This document shows positions 15,463 through 24,876 of a stretch of 64,000 nt of DNA, in pieces; the stretch's first letter is position 1; every line of letters starts with the position of its first letter. Source of the stretch: Streptomyces sp. RKAG290 (GTDB taxonomy: Bacteria > Actinomycetota > Actinomycetes > Streptomycetales > Streptomycetaceae); the NCBI RefSeq assembly GCF_023701695.1, contig NZ_JAJOZC010000001.1, forward strand, positions 3,595,894 to 3,659,893, written 5' to 3'. The notes beneath the pieces are model-generated. The model saw nothing but the letters and a program-made list of their open reading frames with translations, was not told the origin of the DNA and did not search any database. The translations under genes were made by a program, and so were the position numbers.

Positions 15463-16512
15463 ATGACCACGACATACGCCGAGGCGTCCCCCGGCACGGC
15501 CACCGCTCTCGAGGAGCGGATCAGGCAGGACCCCGCACGCTTCCGCGTCCTGACCGGCGACCGGCCCACCGGCGCGCTCCACCTGGGGCACTACTTCGGC
15601 ACGCTCCACAACCGGGTGCGGCTCCAGGAGGCCGGCGTGGAGGTGTTCGTCCTCGTCGCCGACTACCAAGTGCTGACCGACCGGGACGTGGCCGAACGGC
15701 TGACCGCGACGACGGAGGGGCTGCTGCTGGACTACCTGGCCGTCGGCATCGACCCGGCCCGTTCGGTGATCTTCAACCACAGTGCGGTGCCCGCCCTCAA
15801 CCAGCTGCTGCTGCCCTTCCTCAGCCTGGTCACCGTCGCCGAACTGGGCCGCAACCCCACGGTCAAGGACGAGATCGCGCACTCCCGGCAGGCCTCCGTC
15901 AGCGGCCTGATGTACACCTACCCGGTCCACCAGGCCGCCGACATCCTGTTCTGCAAGGGCAATCTGGTGCCGGTCGGCAAGGACCAGCTGCCCCATCTCG
16001 AAGTGACCAGGACCGTCGCCCGGCGGTTCAACGAGCGCTACGGGCAGGTCTTCCCGGAACCCGAGGCGCTGCTCTCCACCGCGCCGCTGCTGCTCGGCAC
16101 CGACGGCACCAAGATGAGCAAGAGCCGCGCCAACTCCCTTGCGCTGAGCGCCGATGCGGACGAGACGGCCCGGCTGGTCAAGGGCGCGAGAACGGATGCC
16201 GACCGGCACATCACGTACGACCCCGAGGGGCGGCCCGGAGTGTCCGCTCTGGTGCTGCTGGCCGCGCTCTGCCTGGGCCGCGACCCGCACGCCGTGGCCG
16301 AGGAGATCGGCGGCGGGGGCGCGGCGGCGCTGAAACGGACGGTGACCGACGCCGTCAACACCCGGCTGGCCCCGATGCGGGCCCGACGGGCGGAGTACGC
16401 AAGGGACATGGGGTACGTGCGGTCCGTGCTGCGGGCCGGGAACGAGCGCGCCAACGCCGAGGCCGACGCGACGCTGGCGCAGGTGCGCGAGGCGATGGGG
16501 AGCCCGGTCTAG
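15463..16512 (+). CDS. trpS: tryptophanyl-tRNA synthetase, attenuation-controlled
   Basis: 349 residues, class I synthetase charging tRNA-Trp. Motifs seen are TGDRPTGALHLGHYFGTL (HIGH-type HLGH), the tryptophan-pocket region QASVSGLMYTYPVHQAADIL, VPVGKDQLPHLE and TKMSKSRANS. The ATG at 15463 has GAGGAGA upstream. The leader attenuator resembles that described for the inducible, indolmycin-resistant auxiliary TrpRS of S. coelicolor (established knowledge). That makes this the likely inducible paralogue rather than the housekeeping one, though resistance cannot be read from sequence here. Confidence 0.95.
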   Translation: MTTTYAEASPGTATALEERIRQDPARFRVLTGDRPTGALHLGHYFGTLHNRVRLQEAGVEVFVLVADYQVLTDRDVAERLTATTEGLLLDYLAVGIDPARSVIFNHSAVPALNQLLLPFLSLVTVAELGRNPTVKDEIAHSRQASVSGLMYTYPVHQAADILFCKGNLVPVGKDQLPHLEVTRTVARRFNERYGQVFPEPEALLSTAPLLLGTDGTKMSKSRANSLALSADADETARLVKGARTDADRHITYDPEGRPGVSALVLLAALCLGRDPHAVAEEIGGGGAAALKRTVTDAVNTRLAPMRARRAEYARDMGYVRSVLRAGNERANAEADATLAQVREAMGSPV

Positions 16513-16594
16513 GGCCTCTCGTTCGGATCAGGCCGGATAAGGGAGCGCGGCATCAGTGGGGCCGGCCGCAAGACCCTACGCGTCCGGCGCGGCA

Positions 16595-18603
16595 TCAGCG
16601 GGGCGTCAACGACTCCCGCCTGCCCAGGAGTTCGGCCAGACCGCGGCGGGTGGCGGCGATGACCACCCGGTCGGTGGGCCGCAGCACGTAGCCGGGGTGC
16701 AGGTTCCACACCAGGCCGCCGGGGCGCTCCTCGGTGCCCTGGCCTGCTGCGGGGGCCGGGGGAGCGGGGCGGGGGCCGCCGTGTCCGGGCGGCGGTCGCC
16801 CGGCGGGGCCACGTCCAGGGCGAGGACCCGCCAGGCACCGGAGCGGAACGCCTGCTCCACCGTCCGGCCCTCCAGCTGCGGATGCCCGGCCACCTCGACC
16901 GCGGCGAACAGCATCACCTTCCGCTCGACCGGCACCGCGCCCAGGATCTGCCGGCCCATCATGGCGACCGCGAACGAGGGTGCGGCCAGATGGGAGACCG
17001 AGCGGGAGCGGGTCAGGGCCTGCGGGTGGGCGGTGCGCAGCGTGCGGTAGACGGCGGTGGCGAACTCGTCGTCGAACAGGCGCAGCGTCACCCGCAGGTC
17101 CGGCTTGACCGAGCGGGCGTACAGCGCCGCCTCCAGGTTGGTGGTGTCCGCGCTGGTCAGGGCGAGCATGGCGCGGGAGCGCTGGACCTTCGCGGCCTCC
17201 AGCACGCCCTCCTGCGTGACGTCGCCGATGACCACCGGCACGTGCAGTCGCCGGGCCACCGGGATGCCGCGGGCGTCCGGGTCCTCCTCCACGCACACCA
17301 CGGGGATGCCCAGTTCGCGCAGCTGGACGAGGACGCGGGTGCCGATCTTGCCGAGGCCGAGCAGCACCACGTGTCCGGAGAGGCCGCGCGGCGGGCGGCG
17401 CAGGGAGGAGGCCGTACGGAGCGAGCCGAAGGCCTCCAGCACCCCGGCGACGAGCAGCGGCAGCAACATCAACCCGGCCACACCGGAAAGCAGTTGGATG
17501 ACCTGACGGGCGGTGGGGTCGCCGATGGCCGGATCGCCCATCGCGAACAGGTCGAGCAGGGTCAGATAGGTGGCGTGCAGCGGATCGTCGCCGGTGGTGA
17601 ACGAGGACGCCACCGCCAGGCCCAGGACGGCCAGGCCGACCCCCAGCGCCGACCAGCGCAGCCGGCGTGAGAAGAACTGGCTCAGCGGTGCGCTCCTGCC
17701 GCCCATCCTGGGTGTCGGCCCGGCCGGGCCGGTCTGGCTGACGGCCTCCAGGACGATGGTTCCGCGCCCGGTGGCGGCGGCCACCTCGGCCCGGTCGGGC
17801 AGCAGCCGGGGGCCTTCGTCGCCGCTGCTGTCGGAGCCCTCGGTGCCGGCCGGGTCGTGCGTGGTGGAGGAGAGCAGGGCCAGCGTGCACAGGCCGGGGT
17901 CGGCGGCCTGGCCGTTGCGGGGCGGGGTGCGCTCGGCGGCACGCAGGAGCAGGCCCTCCGCCTGGATCACCTTGCTGGACCCGGCGAGTGCGGTCGCCGC
18001 GAGGGCGGGGGCCGCGGTGTCGGCGTCGGACAGGACCGTGGTGGAGGCGTCCAGTGCGCTCTGCCCGGCACCGGGCGAGGTGACGGCGGCCGCCTGGTCG
18101 AGCAGGGTCTCCAGATACTGGCCGAGCTTGCGGTTGTAGAGCCGGATCACCAGCCTGACCCGGGGGTTGAGCCGCCGTGCGGTGAGCGCGGCGCGGATGT
18201 TGCGCTCGTCGTCGTCGTAGACGAGGGCCAGTGCGGCGGCCGTGTCGACGCCCGCCTCCTCGAAGGCCTCGTCGGAGGGCTCCGCCGCCTGGAGGATGCG
18301 TACCGCCTCCACGCCGGCGTTGGTGTCGCCGTCCCCGTTTCCGCCGCCGTTGCCGCCGTTGCGGTTCATCGCCGACGACATCCGGCCGAACAGGGCGGCC
18401 GCCCGCCCCCGCCCGGTCAGCGGCAGCTCCGGCCGTCTCGCGTCCGGCCCCGGCGGCAGGACGAGGGTAACCCGCTCCCCGTACACGTAGCGCAGTTCGA
18501 CGGCCAGCCGCTGGGCGAGCGCGTCGTCGCCGCAGACGACCATGTGGCCGGAGAACGGGGAGCGTTGGGGCTGCTGGGGAAGTGGAGGCACAGGTCCCAG
18601 CAT
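16595..18603 (-). CDS. TrkA/CASTOR-type NAD-binding channel protein, frameshifted near C-terminus
   Basis: About 669 residues if the shift is corrected. There are two RCK/TrkA-N-like domains: an N-terminal one (FSGHMVVCGDDALAQRLAVE) and a second with the nucleotide motif GHVVLLGLGKIGTRVLVQLR. Between them lie two membrane segments flanking LLDLFAMGDPAIGD, where a K-channel filter would be; TVGYG is absent. The last 45 residues (GLVWNLHPGYVLRPTDRVVI, ATRRGLAELLGRR) lie in another frame, so one base is missing near the G run at 16766-16769. Start is the ATG at 18603 (MLGPVPPLPQQ). Probably an ion channel or its regulator. Confidence 0.8.
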
Positions 18604-18731
18604 GCCCCGTTCCCTTCCCGTGCTCGCTGCCGCCGGCGGCCCCCGGGTGTTCCGGACCGCCGGGCGCGGGGCGGGAAGGCGATCATGGCCACGAGCCGCT
18701 GCCGGCGCACCCGGTCCGGTGCTGTCCCCGG

Positions 18732-18764
18732 TGCTGCGGCGCCGCCGTCGGCGGCGCCGCAGCA
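18732..18764. repeat. perfect 15-base inverted repeat with 3-base loop
   Basis: Arms 18732-18746 (TGCTGCGGCGCCGCC) and 18750-18764 (GGCGGCGCCGCAGCA) are exact complements around GTC. It lies in the 367-base region between the divergent channel-protein and PucR genes, where no gene was found. It has no T tract, so it may be a protein-binding or RNA structural site rather than a terminator. Confidence 0.7.
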
Positions 18765-18970
18765 GCCGGGCCTTTCCCCGTCCCCCGTGCACCCCCGGGT
18801 GTCTCCCCCGTGGTCTCCCGGCCGGTGCTGACCGGATCGTGTCACCCGTGGCCGGGCCGCCGCATTGCCGGAGTACGGCAGTCTTTCCCCAGCCTCGGTG
18901 CCGGGCACCGGCACCGGTCCGTATGCGTTGTGCAAATGTCAGTGACGAATCAGCAAACAGGAGGCGGCGC

Positions 18971-20035
18971 GTGCCGGAGCCGGAGATTCCCGACAGCTTC
19001 CTGGAGGGCTATGCCCGAATACTCCGCGACGTCGCCCTCACCGGCCGCCGGGTCACCCGGGAGGAGCTGGACACCCGCCGCGCCCTGGGCAGGCTTGCCG
19101 CCGAGGCCGGGCACCAGCTGCGCGCCCTGGTCCGGATGCACCTGGCCGAGTCCCGCACCGCCTGGCCGGCCACCGCCGCGTCCGCGTCCGCGGACAGCGT
19201 GCTCTTCGCGATGGAGCAGGCGGTCGACGCGTTCGCCGAGGGCTTCGAGCGGGCGCAGCGGCTCACCGTGCGGCGGGAGGAGGCGGCCCGCCGGGAGTTC
19301 ATCGACGATCTGCTGTACGGGCGCAGCGACCTGGGCCGGCTCGCCGAGCGGGCCACCCGGTTCGGGCTGCGGCTCTCCCGCGCCCACGCGGTGGCGGTGG
19401 CGACGGGCCCCGACGCGTACACCGAGACGGATGCCGTGCCGCGTCATGTGGAGTCGGCGCTGCTGGCCAGGTTCGGCGGCCGCAAGATCCTGCTCACGAC
19501 GAAGGACGGCCGGCTGATCTGCATCGCGCCGGGAAACCAGCCCGATGTCCTGCGGTACTTCGCCAAGCAGGCCCATGCGGCGACGGACGGCGGCCGGGTG
19601 GCCGTCGGCCGGGCCCACCGGGGCCCCGGCGGCGTGGTCCAGTCGTACGACGAGGCGCTCGCCGCGCTCGACCTGGCGGACCGGATGGACCTCGACGATC
19701 CGGTGCTGTACTCCGCCGATCTGCTGGTCTACCCCGTGCTGACCCGGGACCGGCAGGCGATGGCCGATCTGGTGCGCAGCGAGCTCGGCCCGCTCCAGCA
19801 GGCGCGGGGCGGCGCGGAGCCCCTGCTCAAGACGCTCTCCGTGTACTTCGAGGCGGGCTGTGTCGCGGCCGAGACGGCCCGCCGGCTGGCGCTGAGCGTG
19901 CGGGCGCTCACCTACCGGCTGGAGCGGATCCACCAGCTGACCGGCTCCGACCCGTCCGACCCGATGCACCGCTACACACTGCAGACCGCGGTGATCGGGG
20001 CGCGGCTCCTGGACTGGCCCGCGAACGAGGTGTGA
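18971..20035 (+). CDS. PucR-family transcriptional regulator
   Basis: 354 residues. A helical N-terminal domain (LEGYARILRDVALTGRRVTR) leads into a central GGDEF-related domain (about 115-250). The C-terminal helix-turn-helix of the PucR/CdaR type is clear: LLKTLSVYFEAGCVAAETAR, RLALSVRALTYRLERIHQLT. The GTG at 18971 has GGAGG six bases upstream, which decides the start over a longer frame from 18542. A DHA2 exporter follows 121 bases downstream and may be its target. Confidence 0.88.
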   Translation: MPEPEIPDSFLEGYARILRDVALTGRRVTREELDTRRALGRLAAEAGHQLRALVRMHLAESRTAWPATAASASADSVLFAMEQAVDAFAEGFERAQRLTVRREEAARREFIDDLLYGRSDLGRLAERATRFGLRLSRAHAVAVATGPDAYTETDAVPRHVESALLARFGGRKILLTTKDGRLICIAPGNQPDVLRYFAKQAHAATDGGRVAVGRAHRGPGGVVQSYDEALAALDLADRMDLDDPVLYSADLLVYPVLTRDRQAMADLVRSELGPLQQARGGAEPLLKTLSVYFEAGCVAAETARRLALSVRALTYRLERIHQLTGSDPSDPMHRYTLQTAVIGARLLDWPANEV

Positions 20036-20156
20036 GCCCCCGCTGCCCGAGCCCGTCGCCGGGCCCTTCCGCCGCACCCCGAATGCGGGGACGGAGACCT
20101 CCGCCTAGCGTGATCACTCGGGGGATCCGGCGTGCGCAGCGAGGGAGATCCGCACC

Positions 20157-21722
20157 ATGGCCCGACATTCACGTCAGTCACGGGAATCGGCCGGGGACGG
20201 ACCGGACGACGGCTACGGACCGGGGGCGGGCGCGGGGCGGACGGCGGCGCCCTCCCGGACCGCGCCGGGCCAGGAGCGCGGCCCGTCCCACCGGTGGTGG
20301 GTGCTGGGGGTGATCGGGCTGGCCCAGCTGATGGTGGTGCTCGACGCGACGATCGTGAACATCGCGCTGCCCTCCGCCCAGCAGGACCTCGGCTTCAGTG
20401 ACGGGAACCGGCAGTGGGTCGTGACGGCGTACGCCCTCGCCTTCGGTTCGCTGCTGCTGCTCGGCGGCCGGATCGCCGACCTGGTGGGCCGCCGGGTGGT
20501 CTTCCTGATCGGGCTGGTCGGCTTCGCGGTGGCCTCGGCGATCGGCGGCGCCGCCCCCAGCTTCGAGATCCTGGTGCTGGCCCGGGCCCTGCAGGGCATG
20601 TTCGGCGCGCTGCTGGCACCGGCCGCGCTCTCCCTGCTCACCACGACGTTCACCGTTCCCAAGGAGCGGGCGAAGGCGTTCGGTATCTACGGCGCCATCG
20701 CGGGTGCGGGCGGTGCGGTGGGTCTGCTGCTCGGCGGGGTGCTCACCGAGTACCTGAACTGGCGCTGGTGCCTGTACGTGAACCTGATTTTCGCGTTCGT
20801 CGCCTTCGTCGGCGGCTGGCGCCTGCTGACCGCGGGTGCGCCCGTCGACCGCCCGAAGCTCGACATCCCGGGGACCTTGCTGGTCTCGGCCGGTCTCTTC
20901 TGCATCGTGTTCGGGTTCTCCAACGCCGAGACGCATCCGTGGAGTTCGGTGCAGACCTGGGGGTTCCTGCTGGCCGGTGCGCTGCTCCTGGTGGCGTTCG
21001 CCTGGTGGCAGACCAGGGCCGCCCACCCACTGCTGCCGATGCGGGTGGTGCTCGACCGGGACCGCGGGGCGTCGTTCCTCGCGATGTTCATCTCCGGCGG
21101 CGGCATGTTCGGGGTGTTCCTCTTCCTCACGTACTACCTGCAGAAGAGCCTGTCCTACTCGCCGGTCTCCACCGGTCTGGCGTTCATCCCGATGGTCGTC
21201 GTCATGATCGTGACGTCCGTGACGACGACCAACGTGCTGGTGCCCAGGTTCGGCGCCAAGCCGATCGTGCCGCTCGGCATGGGGCTCGCGGCGGCCGCGA
21301 TGGTGTGGCTGACCACCCTGAACCTGAGCAGCAGCTATTTCGCCCATGTGCTGCCGCCGCTGATCTGCCTGGGCCTCGGGCTCGGCATGGTCTTCGCCAC
21401 CGCGATGAACCTGGCCACCGCCGGGGTGGCGGCCAGGGACGCGGGCGTGGCCTCGGCGATGGTCAACACCAGCCAGCAGGTCGGCGGTTCCATCGGTACG
21501 GCGCTGCTGAACACCCTCGCCACCAGTGCGGCGACCAGCTACCTGGTCGGCCGCAAGCCGACCCCGGCAGCCGTCGCCCAGGCCCAGCTGGAGAGTTACT
21601 CCACCGCCTACTGGTGGTCCGCGGGTTTCTTCGCCCTCGGCATGCTGATCACGGTGATCCTCTACCGCCGGGGCGCGCCGCGCCCCCACCGGACGGACGA
21701 ACCCGAACCGGCGCGGGCCTGA
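20157..21722 (+). CDS. MFS transporter, DHA2 (EmrB/QacA) family
   Basis: 521 residues with about 14 membrane segments. After a hydrophilic N-terminus comes WVLGVIGLAQLMVVLDATIV, the classical TMS1 motif of drug:proton antiporters, then the motif-A loop GGRIADLVGRRVVFLIG and the motif-C glycine pattern AIAGAGGAVGLLLGGVL. It exports a drug-like compound using the proton gradient; the substrate is unknown. The ATG at 20157 has GAGGGAG upstream. Its 3' end overlaps the convergent DDN-family gene by 61 bases. Confidence 0.93.
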   Translation: MARHSRQSRESAGDGPDDGYGPGAGAGRTAAPSRTAPGQERGPSHRWWVLGVIGLAQLMVVLDATIVNIALPSAQQDLGFSDGNRQWVVTAYALAFGSLLLLGGRIADLVGRRVVFLIGLVGFAVASAIGGAAPSFEILVLARALQGMFGALLAPAALSLLTTTFTVPKERAKAFGIYGAIAGAGGAVGLLLGGVLTEYLNWRWCLYVNLIFAFVAFVGGWRLLTAGAPVDRPKLDIPGTLLVSAGLFCIVFGFSNAETHPWSSVQTWGFLLAGALLLVAFAWWQTRAAHPLLPMRVVLDRDRGASFLAMFISGGGMFGVFLFLTYYLQKSLSYSPVSTGLAFIPMVVVMIVTSVTTTNVLVPRFGAKPIVPLGMGLAAAAMVWLTTLNLSSSYFAHVLPPLICLGLGLGMVFATAMNLATAGVAARDAGVASAMVNTSQQVGGSIGTALLNTLATSAATSYLVGRKPTPAAVAQAQLESYSTAYWWSAGFFALGMLITVILYRRGAPRPHRTDEPEPARA

Positions 21723-22258
21723 CAGTCCCGCTCGGCGGTCGCGGCCGGCGGCCGGGCGCCCTCCGTCAGCCGGACGAACGGAATGGACTCGCCCACCCGC
21801 CGGTAGCCCTCCGCGCTGCCGTCGACCGTGAACCCCATGTACGCGCAGAGCCGCCGCGCGACCCGGGGGTGACGCGGCGCGTAGCGCACCATCAGCTCGC
21901 CGCCCTCCTCGGCCGGCAGGTCGGCCGCCGTCACCGCGTGGAACCGGCGGCCGTCCTGCACGGTGGCCTGCGGCGTACGTTTCAGGTTGCGGTACCAGTC
22001 GGCCGCGGGCCCGAATCCGGACGCCACCGTCCAGCTCCGCCGGCCGTCCACCGTCGCGGACTCGACGACCTCGATCGCGGTCCGCCGGGGCTGCCCCGAC
22101 GTGCGTCCGATGTGGACGAGGAGCAGCAGACGTCTCCGGAACAGCGGTCCGAGCCCTGCGCGGAACATGTGGATCGGCAGCCGGACGACGGTGCGTCGCC
22201 AGCCGGTCGGCGGGGCCGGGTGCTGGGGGCCGGACGAAGCTGCGGGTTGATGCGTCAC
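21662..22258 (-). CDS. deazaflavin (F420)-dependent nitroreductase-family protein
   Basis: 198 residues from the GTG at 22258 (VTHQPAASSGPQ). The family core is RRLLLLVHIGRTSGQPRRTA, VASGFGPAADWYRNLKRTPQ and AATVQDGRRF-like strands, matching the DDN/FDOR family of split-barrel F420-binding oxidoreductases. The start codon directly abuts a perfect palindrome (22259-22275) that also precedes the divergent marR gene, so MarR probably represses both. The C-terminal 30 residues overlap the convergent MFS gene and are not conserved in type. Confidence 0.85.
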   Translation of the reverse strand: MTHQPAASSGPQHPAPPTGWRRTVVRLPIHMFRAGLGPLFRRRLLLLVHIGRTSGQPRRTAIEVVESATVDGRRSWTVASGFGPAADWYRNLKRTPQATVQDGRRFHAVTAADLPAEEGGELMVRYAPRHPRVARRLCAYMGFTVDGSAEGYRRVGESIPFVRLTEGARPPAATAERDCQARAGSGSSVRWGRGAPRR

Positions 22259-22275
22259 TGTGCAAACGTTGCACA
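22259..22275. promoter_or_regulatory. MarR operator
   Basis: TGTGCAA (22259-22265) and TTGCACA (22269-22275) are perfect arms around ACG. The site touches the start codon of the DDN-family gene and lies about 115 bases before marR. Its 17-base palindromic form is typical of MarR-family binding sites. Confidence 0.7.
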
Positions 22276-22389
22276 ATCAAAAGATCTTCGGAACCGCCGG
22301 ACAGGGTGGTTGCAGGACTGGCCCGATACCTTCGCGAATCCTGCCCGGTGCGGATTCGAGTACGGCTGCCCGGCACGGTACAAAGAGGG

Positions 22390-22944
22390 ATGGCCGTTCA
22401 CGAACAGGCATCCGAGGGACGACCGTCCGCCCCGGGCGGGGAGGACGACGTCGATGCGGTGACGCGGGCGGTGCTGACGGCGTCGAGGCTGCTGGTGGCG
22501 GTCTCCGCGCGTTCGCTGGCGGCGGTCGAGGACCGGGTGACGCTGCCGCAGTTCCGGCTGCTCGTGGTCCTCGCCACGCACGGGGACGCCAAGCTGGTCT
22601 CGCTCGCCGAGCGGCTGGGGGTGAACCCGTCGACCGCGATGCGCATGCTGGACCGGCTGATCGTCGCCGGCCTGGCGGAGCGGCAGGTCAATCCGGCCAA
22701 CCGGCGTGAGACGGCGCTGCGGGTGACCCCCGAGGGGCTCCAGGTGGTCGAGGACGTCACGGCCGGCCGCCGCCGGGAGGTCGCCGCGATCGTCGAACGC
22801 CTCGCCCCCCAGCAGCGGTCCGCGCTGATCGAGGCGCTGACGGCGTTCACCGCGGCGGGCGGCGAGCCGGCCGTGCCGGGGTGCGGCGCGCAGGCCTACC
22901 CGCTGGGCTGGGCAACCGACCTCCCCGCCCCGCACGACATCTGA
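22390..22944 (+). CDS. MarR-family transcriptional regulator
   Basis: 184 residues. Winged-helix core about residues 45-130: VTLPQFRLLVVLATHGDAKL, VSLAERLGVNPSTAMRMLDR and the wing QVNPANRRETALRVTPEG. These regulators dimerise and release DNA on binding phenolic or redox ligands. The ATG at 22390 fits the domain, but its ribosome site is very close (AGAGGG two bases away); an in-frame GTG at 22348 is an alternative. The palindrome at 22259-22275 is the likely operator shared with the divergent DDN-family gene. Confidence 0.9.
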   Translation: MAVHEQASEGRPSAPGGEDDVDAVTRAVLTASRLLVAVSARSLAAVEDRVTLPQFRLLVVLATHGDAKLVSLAERLGVNPSTAMRMLDRLIVAGLAERQVNPANRRETALRVTPEGLQVVEDVTAGRRREVAAIVERLAPQQRSALIEALTAFTAAGGEPAVPGCGAQAYPLGWATDLPAPHDI

Positions 22945-22958
22945 CGGCCGGGAGGGGC

Positions 22959-24224
22959 TCAGCCGACGGTCCCGAGCTCCTCCCGGGCGGCGGGCGCCTC
23001 GGGCGCGGGCTGCCGCGCGGCGCGCGTCCCTTCGCCGTTGCCCGACCCGCCGGACGGTCCGCCCTTCCCGCCGCGCCACTCCTGGATTCTCGCCACGGCC
23101 GGCTGGGTCCAGCGCGCGGTGAGCGGGCCGACGATGACCAGGATGAGGACGTACGCGGTGGCGAGGGGGCCGATCCGGGGCTCGGTCGCCACGGCCAGTC
23201 CGGCGATGACGATGGAGAACTCGCCGCGGGCGACGAGCGTGCCGCCCGCCCGCCAGCGCCCCCGCGATCCGATGCCGGCCCGGCGGGCCGCGTACCAGCC
23301 GGTGGCGACCTTGGTGAGGACGGTGACGACGGCCAGCAGCGCGGCCGGGAGCAGCACCGGCGGGATCTGCGCGGGGTCGGTGGAGAGCCCGAAGAACACG
23401 AAGAAGACGGCGGCGAACAGGTCCCGCAGCGGGGTCAGCAGTTTGCGTGCCCCTTCCGCGACCTCTCCGGAGAGTGCGATGCCGACCAGGAAGGCGCCGA
23501 CGGCCGCCGAGACCTGCAACTGCTGGGCCACCCCGGCGACCAGGACGGTCAGCCCGAGCACGACGAGCAGCAGCATCTCCGGGTTGTCGGAGGACACGGC
23601 CCGGCTGATCAGCCGCCCGTGCCGCAGCGCGAGGTAGAGCACGAACCCGACGGTGCCGAGGGCGACGAGCAGCGCGATGCTGCCCCCGGCGAAGCCCACG
23701 CCCGCGAGCATCGCGGTGAGCAGCGGCAGGTAGACGGCCATCGACAGGTCCTCGATGACCAGTACCCCGAGGATGACGGGCGTCTCCCGGTTGCCGAGGC
23801 GTCCCAGGTCGGCCAGCACCTTGGCGATCACCCCCGACGAGGAGATCCAGGTGACCCCGCCCAGTGCCACGGCCCCGACCGGGCCCCAGCCGAGCAGCAG
23901 CGCCGCCACGGCGCCCGGGGTGGCGTTGAGCACGAAGTCCACCGCGCCCGAAGGGTATTGGGTCTTCAGGCTGGTGACGAGTTCGGAGGCGCTGTATTCG
24001 AGCCCGAGCAGGAGCAGCAGCAGGATGACGCCGATCTCGGCGCCGACGGCGGTGAACTCCTCACTGGCGCCGAGCGGCAGCAGCCCGCCCTCGCCGAACG
24101 CGAGTCCGGCCAGCAGGTAGAGGGGGATGGGGGAGAGCCCGATCCGCCCGGCGAAGCGGCCGATGATGCCGAGCCCGAGGATGACGGAGCCGAGCTCCAC
24201 CAGCAGTGCGGTCGTGTCGTGCAC
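22959..24224 (-). CDS. cation:proton antiporter, CPA2 family (KhtU-like)
   Basis: 421 residues with about 12 membrane segments (LVELGSVILGLGIIGRFAG, AEIGVILLLLLLGLEYSASE, GVTWISSSGVIAKVLADLG, FFVFFGLSTDPAQIPPVLL). These are Na+/H+ exchanger-domain signatures of the KefB/KhtU branch. A short hydrophilic tail lacks the C-terminal RCK domain of Kef proteins. That domain is supplied by the gene two bases upstream. Together they probably form a regulated K+ or monovalent-cation efflux system. Confidence 0.92.
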   Translation of the reverse strand: MHDTTALLVELGSVILGLGIIGRFAGRIGLSPIPLYLLAGLAFGEGGLLPLGASEEFTAVGAEIGVILLLLLLGLEYSASELVTSLKTQYPSGAVDFVLNATPGAVAALLLGWGPVGAVALGGVTWISSSGVIAKVLADLGRLGNRETPVILGVLVIEDLSMAVYLPLLTAMLAGVGFAGGSIALLVALGTVGFVLYLALRHGRLISRAVSSDNPEMLLLVVLGLTVLVAGVAQQLQVSAAVGAFLVGIALSGEVAEGARKLLTPLRDLFAAVFFVFFGLSTDPAQIPPVLLPAALLAVVTVLTKVATGWYAARRAGIGSRGRWRAGGTLVARGEFSIVIAGLAVATEPRIGPLATAYVLILVIVGPLTARWTQPAVARIQEWRGGKGGPSGGSGNGEGTRAARQPAPEAPAAREELGTVG

Positions 24225-24226
24225 GA

Positions 24227-24697
24227 TCAGCCCTCCGCAATGATCTCGGAGAGCGTGTCCACGCCCTCACGGGTACCGACGACGACGAGCGTGTCGCCGA
24301 TGGCGAGCCGGAAGTCCGGTCCCGGTGACGGATGTGCGCTGTGGGTCCGCAGCACCGCCACGATCGAGGCCCCGGTCCGGGTCCGCGCCCGGGTGTCCCC
24401 GAGCTGCCGGCCGCCGTAGGGGGAGCGCGCCCCGAGCGGGATGTGCTCGGTGACCAGGTCGATGCCCTCGGTCCGCACGGCGTCGATCGGTGCCGCGTCG
24501 ATGAGGTGCGCGAGCCCGGTGGCCTCCTGTGGGGTCAGGGGTACGGAGAGCCGGCACGAATCAGGATCGTCCTGGTCGTAGAAGCCGATGAACCGGCGTC
24601 CGTCGTGGTGGACGACGACGGAGATGTGCTGTCCCGACTCGGTGGTGTAGTCGTACTGCACTCCGACTCCGGGCAGCGTGGTGCGGTGGGTTCCCAT
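24227..24697 (-). CDS. TrkA-C domain regulatory subunit of the antiporter (KhtT-like)
   Basis: 156 residues. The C-terminal half is an RCK-C fold (GASIVAVLRTHSAHPSPGPD, FRLAIGDTLVVVGTREGVDT), preceded by a KhtT-type N-terminal domain (MGTHRTTLPGVGVQYDYTTE). KhtT gates KhtU in response to pH and nucleotides. The stop is two bases before the antiporter start, so the pair is a tight operon. Confidence 0.9.
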   Translation of the reverse strand: MGTHRTTLPGVGVQYDYTTESGQHISVVVHHDGRRFIGFYDQDDPDSCRLSVPLTPQEATGLAHLIDAAPIDAVRTEGIDLVTEHIPLGARSPYGGRQLGDTRARTRTGASIVAVLRTHSAHPSPGPDFRLAIGDTLVVVGTREGVDTLSEIIAEG

Positions 24698-24876
24698 GGC
24701 TTCCTCCCGAGGAGCGCGGCGTGCGGTGACGTTCTTGGTGATCTCTTTAGCTCCCCATTACCCTATCCGGAGGCTCCCGCCGTCTTTCGGGCACGGGTCC
24801 GGGCCTCGTCCCCGGACAGGTCGTAAGCTCGCGCCGGCGGCCGGGGAGCCCCGGCAACGGGCGGAAGGGGCATGCG

